Shown in pieces: positions 1 to 12,050 of a DNA stretch of 64,000 nt. Both the position numbers and the translations under genes were made by a program. The stretch is from Castor canadensis (Eukaryota > Chordata > Mammalia > Rodentia > Castoridae). Location of the stretch: contig NC_133389.1 of the NCBI RefSeq assembly GCF_047511655.1, forward strand, positions 151,357,973 to 151,421,972, written 5' to 3'. Numbering within the stretch: position 1 is the stretch's first letter; each line of letters opens with the position of its first letter. Below the pieces are notes generated by a model. That model saw only the letters and a program-made list of their open reading frames with translations. It ran no database searches and was not told where the DNA came from.

Positions 1-178
1 CAGAGGAATACAACTCAGCCATAAAAAGAATGAAATCCTGTCACTTGCGATACCATGGATAGAACTGGAAGTCTTTATGTTAAATGAAATAAGCCAGGTG
101 CAGAAAGACAAGTACTGCATGATCTCACTTTTACGTAGACTCTAAAAAAGTTGATCTCATAGAAGTTGAGAGTAGAAT
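1..178 (+). mobile_element. L1 LINE 3'-UTR fragment, cut by the window edge
   Basis: The text beginning 'caactcagccataaaaagaa' and running through 'aaatgaaataagccaggtgc' matches the characteristic stretch just downstream of L1 ORF2 in mammals. It continues off the left edge and fades into unique sequence near 180. Confidence 0.7.
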
Positions 179-189
179 AGTAGTTCCCA

Positions 190-345
190 GATAGTCCTGG
201 GTTTGTGTACTGGCTCTGCCATTTGTCAGCTAAAGTTAAGTTTCCTCATCTGCACCGAGGCCTTCTTACAGATGTTGTAAGCATAAGTCATGATGATAGT
301 GAGTATTTATTGAGAACTATTGAAGTACCAGGCACTATGCTAAAG
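190..345 (+). repeat. MIR-like SINE fragment
   Basis: The order of phrases (a 'tggctctgcca' core, 'tttcctcatctgc', then 'gatgatagtgagtatttatt') follows the diverged MIR consensus. Boundaries are approximate. Confidence 0.45.
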
Positions 346-1274
346 CCCAATCTGTTTCATCTCCCATAATTTTGCTCAGGCAAGAATTTGAAAGTGGGAG
401 TCTGAGGACTGGTACTTTTAAAATCTACCCAGTTAATTCTGAGGCCAGTAAGGTTGAGATTCTTGGCTGTATGTTAATGTCTAGACAGAGGTTAATCACT
501 CAGGGTCTTAGAGACAAATATACCTCATTCTACAGTAACAGAATACCATGTTCTCAACATCTCAAGCCTCGGTTTCCTCATTATAATATGAAAGCAAAAG
601 TAGCATTCACCCTGAGAACTGTTCAGAAGCTGAACTGAGCCTGTCTTAGGGACATGACTGAGTCTGGCACACTCAGTGGTCTGATAAGGATTACCTTGTA
701 CCATTATTAGCCAGCTCTTATTTCCTTGGAGACTGAGAATTCAAAGATCTGTTGCCTTTCTGCATAAATCACTCTGTCTTAGTTTAAATTTGTCTTCCAT
801 CCACATGGCTCATTACAAGTCCTAAGTGATGGGGAAGGGGAGCTAGTATGTCATAGTGACAAATCCATGTGACTATTCGAGCCTCAGTTTTGCCATTCAT
901 AACATAGGACAACATCCCCTTCATTAATGTCAGAGTTAGAGAGAGTTCACAAAGAGGTGCAGCATTTTTACTGTACTAGTGTTGGTGCTTTGCTTACAAA
1001 ATGTACAAGATGTGAAAAGGGCAGAAACCCCTTTTAAAAAGTTCAAACAGGAAGTAAGCCAAGAACAGGGAGTGGAAGGCAAATAAGGGCAGCAGGGGAG
1101 GATGTGGGACTCAGAGACCTGGGGCCATGTTGTACTCAGCACTGCTACAATTACAGACTTAGTGCTGCCAAGACACTGGTTACCACTAGTCCCTAAAATA
1201 TGACCAGGGAAGCAGACACAAGTGTTGTTGCCCCTGCTCAGGGCTGGGCAGCTTGGACCTTTTTCAGCTGCAGA
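346..1274. other. Spacer upstream of CASP8, no gene seen
   Basis: This interval has no open frame that resembles a protein and no splice-flanked exon I can support. In human the next gene on this side is CASP10, but nothing here reads as CASP10. The short open frames look like chance. Confidence 0.5.
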
Positions 1275-1470
1275 TCAGCTTTTTGTTTTTTATTTATTTT
1301 ATTATTTAATTTTTATTATCATATTATTGTTGTACTGGGGGTACATTGTGACATTTACAAAAGTGCTTACAATATATTTTAGTTAAATTCACCCCTTCCA
1401 TCATTCTCTTTTATCCCCCTCTCCATCCATTCTTAGAAGAGTTTCAACAGGTCTCGTTCTTCCATGGCAG
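1275..1470 (-). mobile_element. L1 3'-end-like repeat, reverse orientation
   Basis: This is the reverse complement of the element at 53745-53972. Both share the block 'gtacattgtgacatttacaa' in this orientation and the 'gtttcaacaggtct' end. The T-rich left edge at 1275-1320 is the tail. A lineage-specific L1 3' end is the best reading because the A-rich tail and G-rich tract resemble those of the clear L1 copies at 37 kb and 47 kb. Confidence 0.55.
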
Positions 1471-1606
1471 GCCAGTGTTGACTTTTCAAGAAGAGCCCCA
1501 GAAATAGGATCTTGTGTAGGGGGTAGAGAAGGGTGTTGGTCCTAGATTTCGGGGCTGAGATTTGGATCTTGGCACACAGGGAAATTCCTCTTCTAGATCC
1601 TCTACA

Positions 1607-1662
1607 AGGAAAAGTGGGTGAGGAAAAGTGGGTGAGGAAAAGTGGGTGAGGAAAAGTGGGTG
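1607..1662 (+). repeat. 14-bp tandem repeat, four copies
   Basis: The unit 'aggaaaagtgggtg' is repeated four times in a row with no visible change. Each copy carries a GGAA core. It sits a few hundred bases upstream of the candidate CASP8 5' exon. Confidence 0.9.
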
Positions 1663-1859
1663 AACAACTTTCTGTGTCCTGGGGCACTTTATACTAAATG
1701 GAATCAGTGTATATCTTTTCCACAAGGCATGTCCGGCTCTGTTAGTAGCTGATTACCTCCTTCTTCTGAGTGGTTGGAAATTGGGCACGGGTTCCTTTAA
1801 ATACTGAAAATTCCTGTTGAAGTGAGTCAGTTCTGTCCTGGTTTAGGGATAAAGTTTAC

Positions 1860-2227
1860 TCTCTTGTTCTTTCAGTGGAGAATTTTTTTCTCTTGCCGAA
1901 GACCAGATTCTGCCCTTCTACTCGAAGGCAGTGACTTCACAGCTTCTCCTTCCTTTACTTCCTGTGATTTTAAAAAACCTAGCTTTGTGAATTCATGAGT
2001 AAAGTCTGAACCGGGCAGCAGAAAAACAGGAAGTGACTGCAAAGGCAGCACAAGAGCCGGTGGAGTAACAGAAAGATCAAAAGTAAAAGGAAGCTCCTTC
2101 CTGGAGGAATATCGTCTTTGTTTCAGAGATTTTTCTCCTGAGTGGACAAACTTGAGAACTGAACCCACAGAATTAGGCTGTCCAGGGGACTTGGTGACTG
2201 TCATGGTGCAGGGAAAGAGTGGAGAAG
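1860..2227 (+). other. CASP8: CASP8 5' exon (homologue of the human isoform-G exon), 5' limit uncertain
   Basis: The 3' edge is a clean donor (gagaag|gtgagt, exon end 2227). From about 2050 onward the sequence aligns by eye with the human exon that encodes the N-terminal extension of caspase-8 isoform G as I remember it: 'caagagccggtgg', 'aaaagtaaaaggaagctcc', 'ttcctgg', then 'ggggacttggtgactgtcatggtgcagggaaag' in pieces. No ATG is found at the position of the human isoform-G start, so here the exon is probably untranslated. The true 5' end was not located. GGAA (Ets-type) cores are common in 1920-2100. Confidence 0.6.
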
Positions 2228-2674
2228 GTGAGTGCCTGGTGCATTTCTTCACTCTGATGTGGGAGGCAGCTCTGACTCCCAGCTGTGACACCTCTTCTGC
2301 CAGCCTGGCTGGATCTCTGTGGCTTTTCCCTGACACACTGACACCATCTGCTCTTTTTGAGTCTGAGGACCCCTCATTTCCTCTGCCACGTTTCTTTTGG
2401 TCCTCACAGTCTCCCTGTCCCTTGCATACCCACACACTGTCTCTCCCACCTGATTGGAGACTACAGAAAACTTAGGTTTGTTTACTTCCCCCACCGAGGG
2501 GCCGAGGGCTGGGTTAATCATTCCATGGCCTCACGGTGCCCCCATCTTTGGTTCCTGAGGCCCACAGCTCTTCTCTCCCCTCCCCAAGGACAACTTTCTA
2601 AAGTTTTGTTAGGTCCTTGGCATTCTTGGGGCGGGTGGAAGGTCCCAAAGGACCTAAATCCCTGAATTTATCTG

Positions 2675-2681
2675 TATTTTT

Positions 2682-2714
<33 letters not shown>
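2675..2714 (+). repeat. (GT)n microsatellite
   Basis: About 17 uninterrupted GT units lie in the first CASP8 intron. Confidence 0.95.
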
Positions 2715-2717
<3 letters not shown>

Positions 2718-2721
2718 TGTA

Positions 2722-2905
2722 GGCTTTCTTTTAATGTGACGTTGGGCAAGTAAGCAATTTCTCTGTACCTGTTTCTCATCATTAAATGGAATTAATAACG
2801 TGGTGAGGAAGGCTTATGAGGATTGAAGGAGGTAAAACTTGCAAACTAGTTTATGTAACAGTGACTGGCACTACTAAGTACCCAGTAAGTGTTAGCAGTT
2901 ATTAC
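2722..2905 (+). repeat. MIR SINE
   Basis: It has the classic MIR order: 'gttgggcaagtaa', 'tctgtacctgtttctcatc', a 'gtgaggattgaagg'-like block, 'agtgactggcac' and 'agtaagtgttagcagttatta'. Confidence 0.8.
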
Positions 2906-2917
2906 ATGGTAATAATA

Positions 2918-3232
2918 GTTTTATTTTATTTTGCTTATTCTTGTTTTTTGCTATATCGGGGATTGAACTAAGGGCCTCATGCTTGAGCACTCTATCATTT
3001 GAGCCATACCCCAGACCTCTTCTTGTTAGTTTTTCAGGTAGGGTCTTGAGCTTTTTACCAGGCTGACCTTGGACCAAGATCCTTCTACCTCTGTCTTCTG
3101 AGTAGCTGGGATTACAAGTGTGACCACCATGCTCAGCTTGTTTTTGAGATATTACCTTGAATAGTGATCTTCCCTGTTTCTGCCTCCTGAGTAGCAGCAG
3201 GGATTACAGGCTGGTGCCAGTACACCTAGCTC
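2918..3232 (-). mobile_element. B1-ID compound SINE, reversed, plus a second B1 half
   Basis: The ID-like half ('ggggattgaactaagggcc', 'gagccataccccag') is followed by a B1-like half ending 'gctgggattacaagtgtgac'. A second, partial B1-like half runs 3139-3232. Confidence 0.75.
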
Positions 3233-3240
3233 TCTCACTC

Positions 3241-3471
3241 CTTTTTTTTTTTTTTTGGTGGTACTAGGGCTTGAATCCAGGGTCTCATGTTTGTTAGGCA
3301 GGCACTCTTACCATTTGAGCCATTCCACCAGCCCTCTTTTTGTGATAGGTTTTTTTTGAGATGGGGTGTCATGAACTATTTGGCCTGGGCTGGCTTCAAA
3401 TCGTAATCTTCCAGATCTCTGCCTCCTGAGTAATCACTAGGATTACAGGAATTAGCCACTGGTTCCTGGCT
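3241..3471 (-). mobile_element. B1-ID compound SINE, reversed
   Basis: After the T tract come 'ggtggtactagggcttgaat' and 'gagccattccaccagccc' (ID-like half). Then follow 'tttttgagatggggtgtc' and 'ctaggattacagg' (B1-like half). This is the commonest SINE of the window. Confidence 0.85.
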
Positions 3472-4294
3472 TATTCTTTTTTTTTTTAAAGTGAAGGTTC
3501 TAAGTTCTGCCTACTTGGCTGGCCAGATCCCAGTTTCTAACCAGTTTATGTCATTCTTTTCAATTTTTTAACTGATACAGCATCTTTATGCTGTACAGTG
3601 TGGTAACTTGATGCATGTATACAATGTTTAATGATCAAATCAGAGGAAGTAGTGTTCCCATCTCTTGCAAGTCCTATTTAAGGACTTAAATGGTATGTGG
3701 ACCCAGAAGGGTTGCTGCTGGTGGTATACATGGATACTTGATCAGACAAGCCCTGCCAGCTTGCTTTCATGAGGATTTGCTTCTTCAGTAAGATTGGTTG
3801 AGGGAAGTCTTTGACTTCAGCAGAGAGTGGGAACTAGGCCACGGAGAGCATCCTTGGGTAAGCCATGGGTATTGCCAATGGAGTTCAGGCTCTGGAGAGC
3901 CTCGAGGAGGGATGTACAGTACCCAGGCCTCTGGGCCTCTCATGGGTGTCCTGACAATATTTATTAAATGAAAAAAAGTCTTAATTATTACCCCCAATTT
4001 TTAAAATCCTGAAATATGAAAAGAAAGTGTTCTTGGCTATCATCCGGTCCAAATTTCTCATTTGTAGTGAGAAAACGGGGCCCTGGAGGTAAAAATGACT
4101 CGTGTAATGTCACACAGCCAAAGTCAAAGTCTAGGTGTCTAGGATCTCCACCCAGTGCTCCTTGTATCTGGGCCTCCTTCTTCCAGTTAGTAAGAACTAT
4201 TCTGATGTCTGTATTAAAGTGAAGCATTCCATAGAAAGTACTGAGAGCCCAGCCCCGCCTCCTTCCCTGCACATGTGACTCAGGAGTCCTCAAG

Positions 4295-4342
4295 GAGGAA
4301 GTTATAATAGGCTCTGCCTTTCAGTTCTTCATTTCACTTTTG
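4295..4342 (+). promoter_or_regulatory. Candidate Ets and IRF sites at the second CASP8 5' exon
   Basis: An Ets-type core 'gaggaagt' lies at 4295-4302. 'tttcacttt' at 4332-4340 reads AAAGTGAAA on the minus strand, a good IRF/ISRE half-element. Human CASP8 is known to be interferon-inducible and to use Ets-like sites. Whether these particular sites are used is inference. Confidence 0.3.
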
Positions 4343-4430
4343 CTACTGTGTTCCATGCACGGTTAGCCAGGAAAAGAGGCCTGTGAAGAGGTGCTGCCAT
4401 TGTGAGACCCCAGGATTTTCTTCTGGCAAG
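4340..4430 (+). other. CASP8: Candidate CASP8 5' noncoding exon
   Basis: The stretch ends in a consensus donor (ggcaag|gtgagc, exon end 4430) and follows the Ets/IRF-like cluster, so it could be an alternative first exon. The start coordinate is a guess. It carries no open frame joined to the caspase start codon. Confidence 0.35.
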
Positions 4431-4826
4431 GTGAGCTGGGCCTTTAGGAGGAAAGAGCTTGATTCTAGAGCCTTCTAGGCTGTTGAGTGTGAGTTCTGGA
4501 GGCTGCGTGACCGTGGAGTACTTGAGTGTAGATGGAGAAACTGTAAGCGTTGCTGTGGGAGTCAGCAGTACCTCTTGCTGAGGGCCCCGTGAAGTGTCTA
4601 GATCCCAAGGCCCCTCCAGCTCAGATGGATGCAGTCCTGGGCATTTCTGAAATGCTCCAAGTACAGCTAGCTATATGAAGGCCTCATCCTTATTGTGACC
4701 AAACTTGTCAAAGAATAGATGCCAACTTTTAAATCTCAACTGATTTGGCTGCTACAACTCCCCACCCACCAACACACCCCCAACACCCCACCCCCAACAC
4801 ACACCTATCTTAGCAGTTAAATCATT

Positions 4827-4915
4827 TTTATTTTTATTTTTTCCATGGTGGAGATGGAACCCAAGATCTTGCACATGTTAGATAAGTGCTATACTGCTGA
4901 GCTGCATCCCTCACT
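4827..4915 (-). mobile_element. ID-type SINE, reversed
   Basis: The phrases 'gatggaacccaagatcttgc' and 'actgctgagctgcatccc' are the reversed ID core (tRNA-Ala-derived). Confidence 0.6.
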
Positions 4916-5595
4916 CATCATTTATATTATAGTTGAGAAGTTAAAAAAATACAGAAGAGTCCAGAGAATGATATAATGGGAAGCATAGCTTAAAGGATCA
5001 GAGACCCATATTTGTGGGATTAAGCATTTTGCAAGTGAAGTTGTGAATTTCATTCAGTTTGAAAATTATGGGGTTGGTCATAGTTTTTGTGAGGTTTAAA
5101 CGCGTTCTGGGGCTCTCTGAACATTGCTCAAGGGCCCTGCTGCCGGCAGTGTTTGTGTGTGGAGCAGATGTTGGTTAGATGTCAGAGGAGTCCCCAGTCT
5201 GGGAGGGCAGCCTGGACTGGAGAAAGAGGCAATGCTATTGCTTAGGATTTGGTCCTGAGAGAGGATTTCAGGTACTCTCGATGATTTGAATGACGTGGAC
5301 TTTTGTCTCAGAAGATTCACACAAGTTTTGTTTTCCCCCCAACTTTAAAGTGGTTATCCAAACCACTGAAGGAGCTGGGTTGCTGCTAGATTATTTCTAG
5401 ACTGTTTGTGATTAGATGAAGTTAATTGGGGCATGTAAGACAGTGTTAGAATTGGGACTATGGAATGAGATGCTGGGGTTTAATCCAGGCTCTGGTACTT
5501 GCTTTTCAGGCTCTGATACTGATCTTCTCTCTATGATAGTGGGTCTGTTCAGTTCTCCTGTGTTTGTGGTTTTGTTTTTGTACTTTTTAACATTT

Positions 5596-5799
5596 TGTTT
5601 GGTTTTTGGTGGGACTGGGGTTTTAGCGCTTGCAAAGCAGGCACTCTACATTTTAAGCCACACCTTCAGTCCATTTTACTCTGGTTATTTGGAGATGGGG
5701 TTGAGAACTATTTTCCCAGGCTGACCTTGAAGTGTGATCCACCAAATCTTAGCCTTCCAAGTAGCTGGGATTAAAGGCACATGAGTCATTAGTGCCTAG
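5596..5799 (-). mobile_element. B1-ID compound SINE, reversed, diverged
   Basis: The ID-like half is at about 5610-5672 ('gggactggggttttagcgct'). The B1-like half is at 5690-5799 ('gtagctgggattaaaggcac'). Confidence 0.65.
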
Positions 5800-7059
5800 G
5801 TACTTTTTAACTTTTTTAAAAATAATTTTAGCCATAAAAAATATTATGATTGTGTTTCTTTGTTGAATTCCCTCACTGCTTTCCAACTGTAATTAGAATA
5901 AAATTTTAATTTTTAAAGCATCTATTGTTGAAACCCTTGAGAGGGACACATAACTCTGAGCCTAACTCTGCCTTACTAGCTGATTTTTTTTCTTTTTCTT
6001 TTACTCTTTTCTTTCCTTTCTTTTTTCTTTTCCCTTTTTTTTTTCTTGGTGTCTATGGACCAAATTTATCTCTGAGCCTGGGCAAGGGGAACAGGGCCCA
6101 TGAGTCACAGTGTTCCTGTGGCTGCCTTCCGGGCCACTATTAGCTGATTTCTAAGTTGCCATTTAGCACACTAGTAAAATGAGGACAATCTTCAAAGGCT
6201 TATAGTAAAATGAGACAAGAAAAAATATTCTTATGCTTTTATGGGTAGTTTATGAACAGTTATGTATCATAATATAAGCATTTATTTATATCTAAATATT
6301 TGGGACATACATATGTTATATAAAACATTAAGTGTCCTTATATATGCAATATATTTATGAAGACTTATTATTTGAAGATATTACATAAAATAAATGCATG
6401 ACATGGCTAAATATTCAAATATATGTAGAGAGAGAGATAGAGAGAGACAGAGAGACATGAATGAATAAAGTTCAGCATAAAACACCAAATATGACCAGAA
6501 AAATTATTTCTAAATACCAAGATTTCAAGTGATTTTTATCTTCTTTTCATACCTTTCTGAACTTTACAGAACAAGTGTTACTTTTGCTATTTTCAGGAAC
6601 AGAAAACTATGACAGCAAATGTTGGCATGATCCATTCTTACAGAGCCAAGTGCCCTCGAAATAGGCTGTTATATAATGGTGTAATGGTGTCATAAATTCT
6701 GCACAAGTGACTGCTTCCTGGCTGCTATGATTAGAGAGATGTGTGACCTAAACAAAAAACACACCCCCCAAAGACTTAATATCATGTCTCACTGTGTATC
6801 CTGGGAAGCCAGAGTCTTTTCTGGGCGAGGAAAGAGTTGTCTTAAGCATTTCCCGTCTCAGCATTGATTTGATTAGGATTTGGCGGAAAAACTGCTTAAA
6901 AAGAAATGTCACATTGTTACAAGGATAATGAAATAAGTGAGCTGAGATGGCTACAGGAGCCAAGTGCCAGTCACTTTATGTGCAAACTCAGCCATCCTTA
7001 CCTTGGATTGGATTGGGTTTTTATTCTATGTTGTTAGAAAATGCTATTGAATATGTTTA

Positions 7060-7440
7060 CAGAGCCTTAAAAAGGTTTATTACTTTTTGGCTCAGTAATA
7101 TTACTTCCAAGAAATAATCTAAGAAAATAATCAGAGATGTACTCAGAAATTTGTGTTTTACAATCACCCTAAATGTAATAAGGGACTGTTGTGTAAAATA
7201 TAGTCCATCCGTATGATAGATGCTTTACAGATACTGAAACCCATGCTGTAGAAAAAAAAGACATCAACATGTACTTATGATATTATTAGTGGGGAAATAT
7301 GTGTGCAAAAATATTTAGCAGGAAAGATAGTAAAATATTATTAGGTGTTTGGATGGTGAAATTTTAGGTAATTTAAGTTTTCCATTTTATTTTTTCTGTA
7401 TTTTCTAAGATGAACAAAATAACTATTATCATTAGAAAAA
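7060..7440 (+). mobile_element. Old L1 (L1M-type) 3' end
   Basis: It contains 'aatattacttccaagaaat', 'tttctgtattttctaagatg' and a terminal 'actattatcattagaaaaaa', the familiar end of old L1M elements. Confidence 0.55.
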
Positions 7441-8330
7441 ATAATTGTGGAGGCAAAAAAGGCGGTCTTGCTTTCACCTGATTCGTTAGTGGGATTTTCT
7501 TTTCTGTAAAAGAAACTTGTAACAGAGTTTTCAAGCTGATTTAAAAGTTTTAAGGATGATTGATCTAATGCAACTAAACAAGGCTAGACCGAGCTTACAC
7601 CTTTCCCAGCACGTAAGTGAGAATGGGTGTTAAAATAGAGACTTTAGTTTAGGCTTATGTACATTGAAAATAGATATTGCAGGAATTCAGAAAAGTTGTC
7701 CAAACTGCAAAAGACTCACTTTCAGTTCTACCCTACCCTCCCTCCAGCCATGCTCAGGTCCATGTCTTGCTCTCCTTAGGCAACACCTGCATCCTTAGTC
7801 AGTGAGTGTGTTGGAGCTCTTCTGTGAGTACACGAAAACACAAATTTTCTGTGGATGCACCAATTCATACACTGCGTAGTTCACGCGTATCCAACCACCA
7901 CGATCTTCTCATCCTAAGAGCTGAATAGAATTCCACTGGATTGATAGTAGCTTGCATAACTCTGCTTATACTGATAAACAGTCATTTCTGCTCTTATGTT
8001 ATTTCAAGTGAAGCTGCTATGAATACCCGTGTACATATTTTTGAGTACAGTTACATTTAAGTAGGGAACCCCCTGGAAATTCAGTTGTGGGGTTGAAGTG
8101 CATTTCTACCCTCTCATAATACTGTGTATTGTAATTTTTGTACTTCACTAGTTTTGGTAGTTGAAAGTAGTCTTTTGTTATAATTGCAATTTGCTTTTTT
8201 TAAATTATAAATGAAAGTAAGAATATTTTTAAATGTTTAAAAACTATTGATCTTAAAATAGAAACCCAGAAGTATTTTCTCCGAACTAATATTTTCTCTT
8301 GTACGCCTCAACTGTTTATGCAATGGGTTT

Positions 8331-8450
8331 CTTTTTTTTTTTTTTGAGACAGGGTCATTTTATGAAGCCCAGGCTGGCTTTGAAACCTAGATCCTCCTGC
8401 CTCACCCTCCCGAGTGCTGGGGTTGCAGCCGTGAGCCACCACGCCCAGTG
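8331..8450 (-). mobile_element. B1 SINE, reversed
   Basis: A T tract followed by 'gagacagggtcattttatga', 'cccgagtgctggggttgcag' and 'gtgagccaccacgccc' is a reversed, fairly well kept B1. Confidence 0.85.
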
Positions 8451-9633
8451 TTTTCTTTTTAAAAACTGACTTACAGGAAACTGACTTGAAGGAAATTAGT
8501 TCCTCCCCCATTAAAAATCATATATGTTGTTGTTTTTTTCCACACTGCAGTTTATTTTTGTTTGGATTATTTTTACAGAACATTTTACTTATTTAAGGAT
8601 ATTTATCAGTCTTTTTTTTAATAGATTTTAGGTTTTCTGTTACATTTACAAAACTTCTTTATTACTGTAAGATCACTTAAGTTTTTTTTTTTGTTTTCTT
8701 AGTACTTTTTAAAGGTTCAAGTCTTTGCTACATCTGCAATTTATTTTGATGTAAGGAGTTCAGTTAGGATCAATTTCAGTTAAGTAAGAAGTTTACCCAA
8801 TTGTTCTAACACCATGTGTTGAAAAAGCCACCTCAAGGTGGATAGTCTTTTTTTAAGTATGTTTGATATTTTATTGTTAATATCTAGTTTCACTGTCCTG
8901 TAGTCACAGAATATGGGTTGTGTTATTCTGCCTTTTGAAAATCTACAAAGATTTTCTTTGAGGTCAGTTTTGAAGAGGATGTATATTTTCTCCTGAGAAC
9001 ACATGGCATGTTGGATAGAATCTGTCAGATCTGTGCTATGCAGATCCTCAGGATTTGCCTTCTGTTTAGCCTACTAGATTTGTTTTGTTTTCTGTGAGAA
9101 AGAAATGTGTGGGGTTTTTTTGTTTGACTGTTTGTTTTGTTTGGGGCAAATGTTTTTAGTTCTCCTAGGTTCTTATGATTTAGGTTCTAATATTTTGTTT
9201 TAAGAACATGTGTCCTCATGCAATCCAGTTTCCTTTCCTGGGCTGAGAGGCACTGCATAGCAGTCTTGGACTTCCGATAAGCTACTTCCTTCCCTTCCCT
9301 CCGGTGGCACCACTTTCTCATACTGCCTTAAACACAAGGACACACCCAAGCCAGCATTTTAACTAACACAGATAATATCTGCACATATTCTCCGTAACGC
9401 ATTGTAGAGAAAGAAGAGCAAATTCCCTCCCTTACTTCCTCATCCACAAGTTCTGGTCTCTGTGTTCCAGAGAAGGTAACATCTTAAGTTTGGTGTGTCT
9501 GCTTGCCGAACTTTCCTTTTATTTTCTGCTTTTATAATATGTATCTACAGCCTCAGAAAAATCTATTGCAGTGTCTTGAATATTATTAAAAAGCAGATGA
9601 CTTTTTGTTCTATGGTAACTTTTTTCACTTTCA

Positions 9634-9717
9634 TTTTTGGCAGTACTGGGGGGTTGACTTCAGGGTTCTCACACTTGTTAGGAAGGTGTCTACAACTTGA
9701 GCCACTCTGCCAGCCCG
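9634..9717 (-). mobile_element. ID-like SINE half, reversed
   Basis: It reads 'ggcagtactggggggttgac' through 'gccactctgccagccc'. Confidence 0.75.
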
Positions 9718-10082
9718 TAACGTGGGTTTTTTTTTTTTTTTTGGCACTCTTTTCAGCACATCTTGGATGTCTAGCCATTTTTATTTCAGAAGATGGAGTG
9801 CATTACTCTTAACTTCTATAGACTGTTCTGTAGTATGTCTATATCTTGGTTTGTCTAGCCATACTCTCATTGAAAGACATTTGAGTTGTTTCTACTTGTT
9901 CAGGGTTGTACATGGTTTGTGAGACTCTGAAGATGTTCCTTGTTGAGCACATGTATAAGTGTTTCTATAGAGTGTATACAAGGATTATGTTTGCTAGTTT
10001 GTTCCCTTCCGTGCCAACAGTGTTTGTTTGTTTGAACTTTGAACATGTGCTGTTAGGTACTGGCCAGATATTTAATACTACA

Positions 10083-10168
10083 TTTTTTTTTTCAGTACTG
10101 GGGTTTGAACTCAGGGCCCAATGCTTGATAGGCAGTCATTCTACCACTTGAGCCACTCCTCCATCCCT
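10083..10168 (-). mobile_element. ID-like SINE half, reversed
   Basis: It reads 'cagtactggggtttgaactc' through 'gagccactcctccatccc' after a T tract. Confidence 0.75.
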
Positions 10169-10807
10169 TAAAATGCCTTTCTTAGATAAATAAAAGAATT
10201 TTTATAATAAATTATTGCATTTGCAGTGGAAGATCTAGGTTCCCCATACTTTGTGAACTGAATGCAATGTGTATCTCTCTAAGATGCTGTTCCTCTGTTT
10301 CCTAAATTAAGAAAACTTGTCTAAACCATGATATAATCTCTAGATCAAGAGAGATTTTCCTTCATAATACCAATTGTAATAATTTATTCTAAGAAAATAA
10401 TCAGGAATATGTGTGAGATGAAAAAGTCTCTCAATGTAATATTATTTTAACAGTAAAGATATAGAAGAGTGCCTCCAATAAGCTTTTATATATCTTCATG
10501 TTATAAATCAAGAAACATTAAAAATGTGCCTGGGAAGAATACTTAATGGCACAAGGTAAGTGTTCACTATAAATATTGTAGAAAAAAATCCCAACAACAG
10601 GTGTACACATCTGCATATGTAGCAGTATTCCAGTTTTTGTATCAATGTACCTTTGTGTGTATGCATGTGCACACGTGGCATATAAATAACTGTGGCCATA
10701 TTATAGTTTACTATATTTAAAATTTTCACATACAAAAATAACTGCTGCTATAACCAAGAAGGAAAACAATGCATTTCTGTAAAGGAAAACTGAAAGTTTT
10801 TAAAATC

Positions 10808-10886
10808 TCCTGGTAGTGTGGCTCAATTGGAAGAATACCTGCCTAGCAAGCACAAGGCCCTATTCAAACCCTAGTACCAAAAAAAG
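10808..10886 (+). mobile_element. ID-like SINE half
   Basis: It reads 'ggtagtgtggctcaattgg', 'cctgcctagcaagcacaagg' and 'accctagtaccaaaaaaag', ending in a short A tail. Confidence 0.75.
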
Positions 10887-11884
10887 AAAAATAGAATTGT
10901 GAAATTAAAAGTTTTAAAAATCTTGGGGCCATTAAAAAAAACATTAGAACTTATTCTAATGTGTAGATTAAAAATATTTTTATTTTAACATCAGATGCAG
11001 ATGGAATGTGGGTCACATATTGATCACTGCCTCTGAGCAATAGGCTCAGGTTTGCTGTGTTTACTTACAAATGTTAAAGAATGTAGGAAGCTTACAGACT
11101 CAGGAACCCATCCTTCTTATTGTAGGGGAGAAAACAAGTCCAAAGTTACGTTTAAGGTTAAAGGAAGTGCCCAAAGATGCAGCATTTGTGGCATTATAGA
11201 AATGACGGAGCCAGTTGGGAACATAAAGGTTTTCCAGTTCACGGTTCTCAAATGGTCACCATTCATGGTCACCTCTTCAGGGCAAGGATGCTTCTGAGTA
11301 AGCCCTTAACATAGACTCCTCGCCTGAGAGGACTATGATAACCCCCACTGTCAGCTGAATATTCACATTTTTTAACAGAAGATGGGAGAACTTGAGGGTG
11401 AGAGAAGTGCTCAATGTTCCATGCCCTTGGTGTCACAGCCCTATAGCTAGGTGCTTTCTCCTTCTTATAGGCTGGCATTTATTTGGCATTCATTAGTTGC
11501 TGGGCATTCAGGTGTTATCTCAGAGATTCACAACCACTATTTTACATTGCTTTGAGGAAGTGAGCTATCTAAGAGTGGTTGGCCAGTGTCACAGCCAAGC
11601 TCTGATCCAAGATGGAGCCCCTGGTCCTAACCACTGCACTGTTGACCTTCTCCAGACACACTCCAAAACGCTCCATCCCAGACCCTTTGGGGTTAACTTA
11701 TCCAACTCCTGTGCCTGCCTGACCTGACTTGAAAGTTCTTTCCTTCACCTTTGGCATAATTTTTTTCCTTCAGGAATTTCTTTTTTTCTCATTCTCCCCA
11801 AAGTTCCCTCCCCTAAAGAAAGCCCTTTTCCCAGGCTGAGTCAAGGATCCATACTTTGTGTTCTTCCTGTCACAACTTCCAACC

Positions 11885-12050
11885 ACTGTGGCTTTTTGTA
11901 GATCTACCTCCCCAAATAGTAAGCTACTTGTGAGTAGGAGGATGCTTTGTTTTGCTCTGTTGTTCTTTTCTTCCTATTCTCTGTATCCATAGCAAAATGT
12001 CTGGTATATAGTATGTACGATAGAATTTGATGAAGGAAGCAATAGATGGT
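11885..12050 (+). repeat. L2-like 3' end
   Basis: The order 'agtaagctacttgtgagtag', 'ctctgtatccatagcaaaat' and 'gtctggtatatagtatgtac' fits the diverged L2 3' end. It stops just before the CASP8 start-codon exon. Confidence 0.5.

Noticed and set aside
346-1274. Possible CASP10 3' end
   Set aside because: CASP10 precedes CASP8 in human, but no caspase motif, stop region or convincing 3' end is visible here.
1872-2521. Long minus-strand and plus-strand open frames (up to 187 codons) over the CASP8 5' exon
   Set aside because: The region aligns with a CASP8 5' exon on the plus strand, and the translated products resemble no family. GC-richer sequence makes such frames common.
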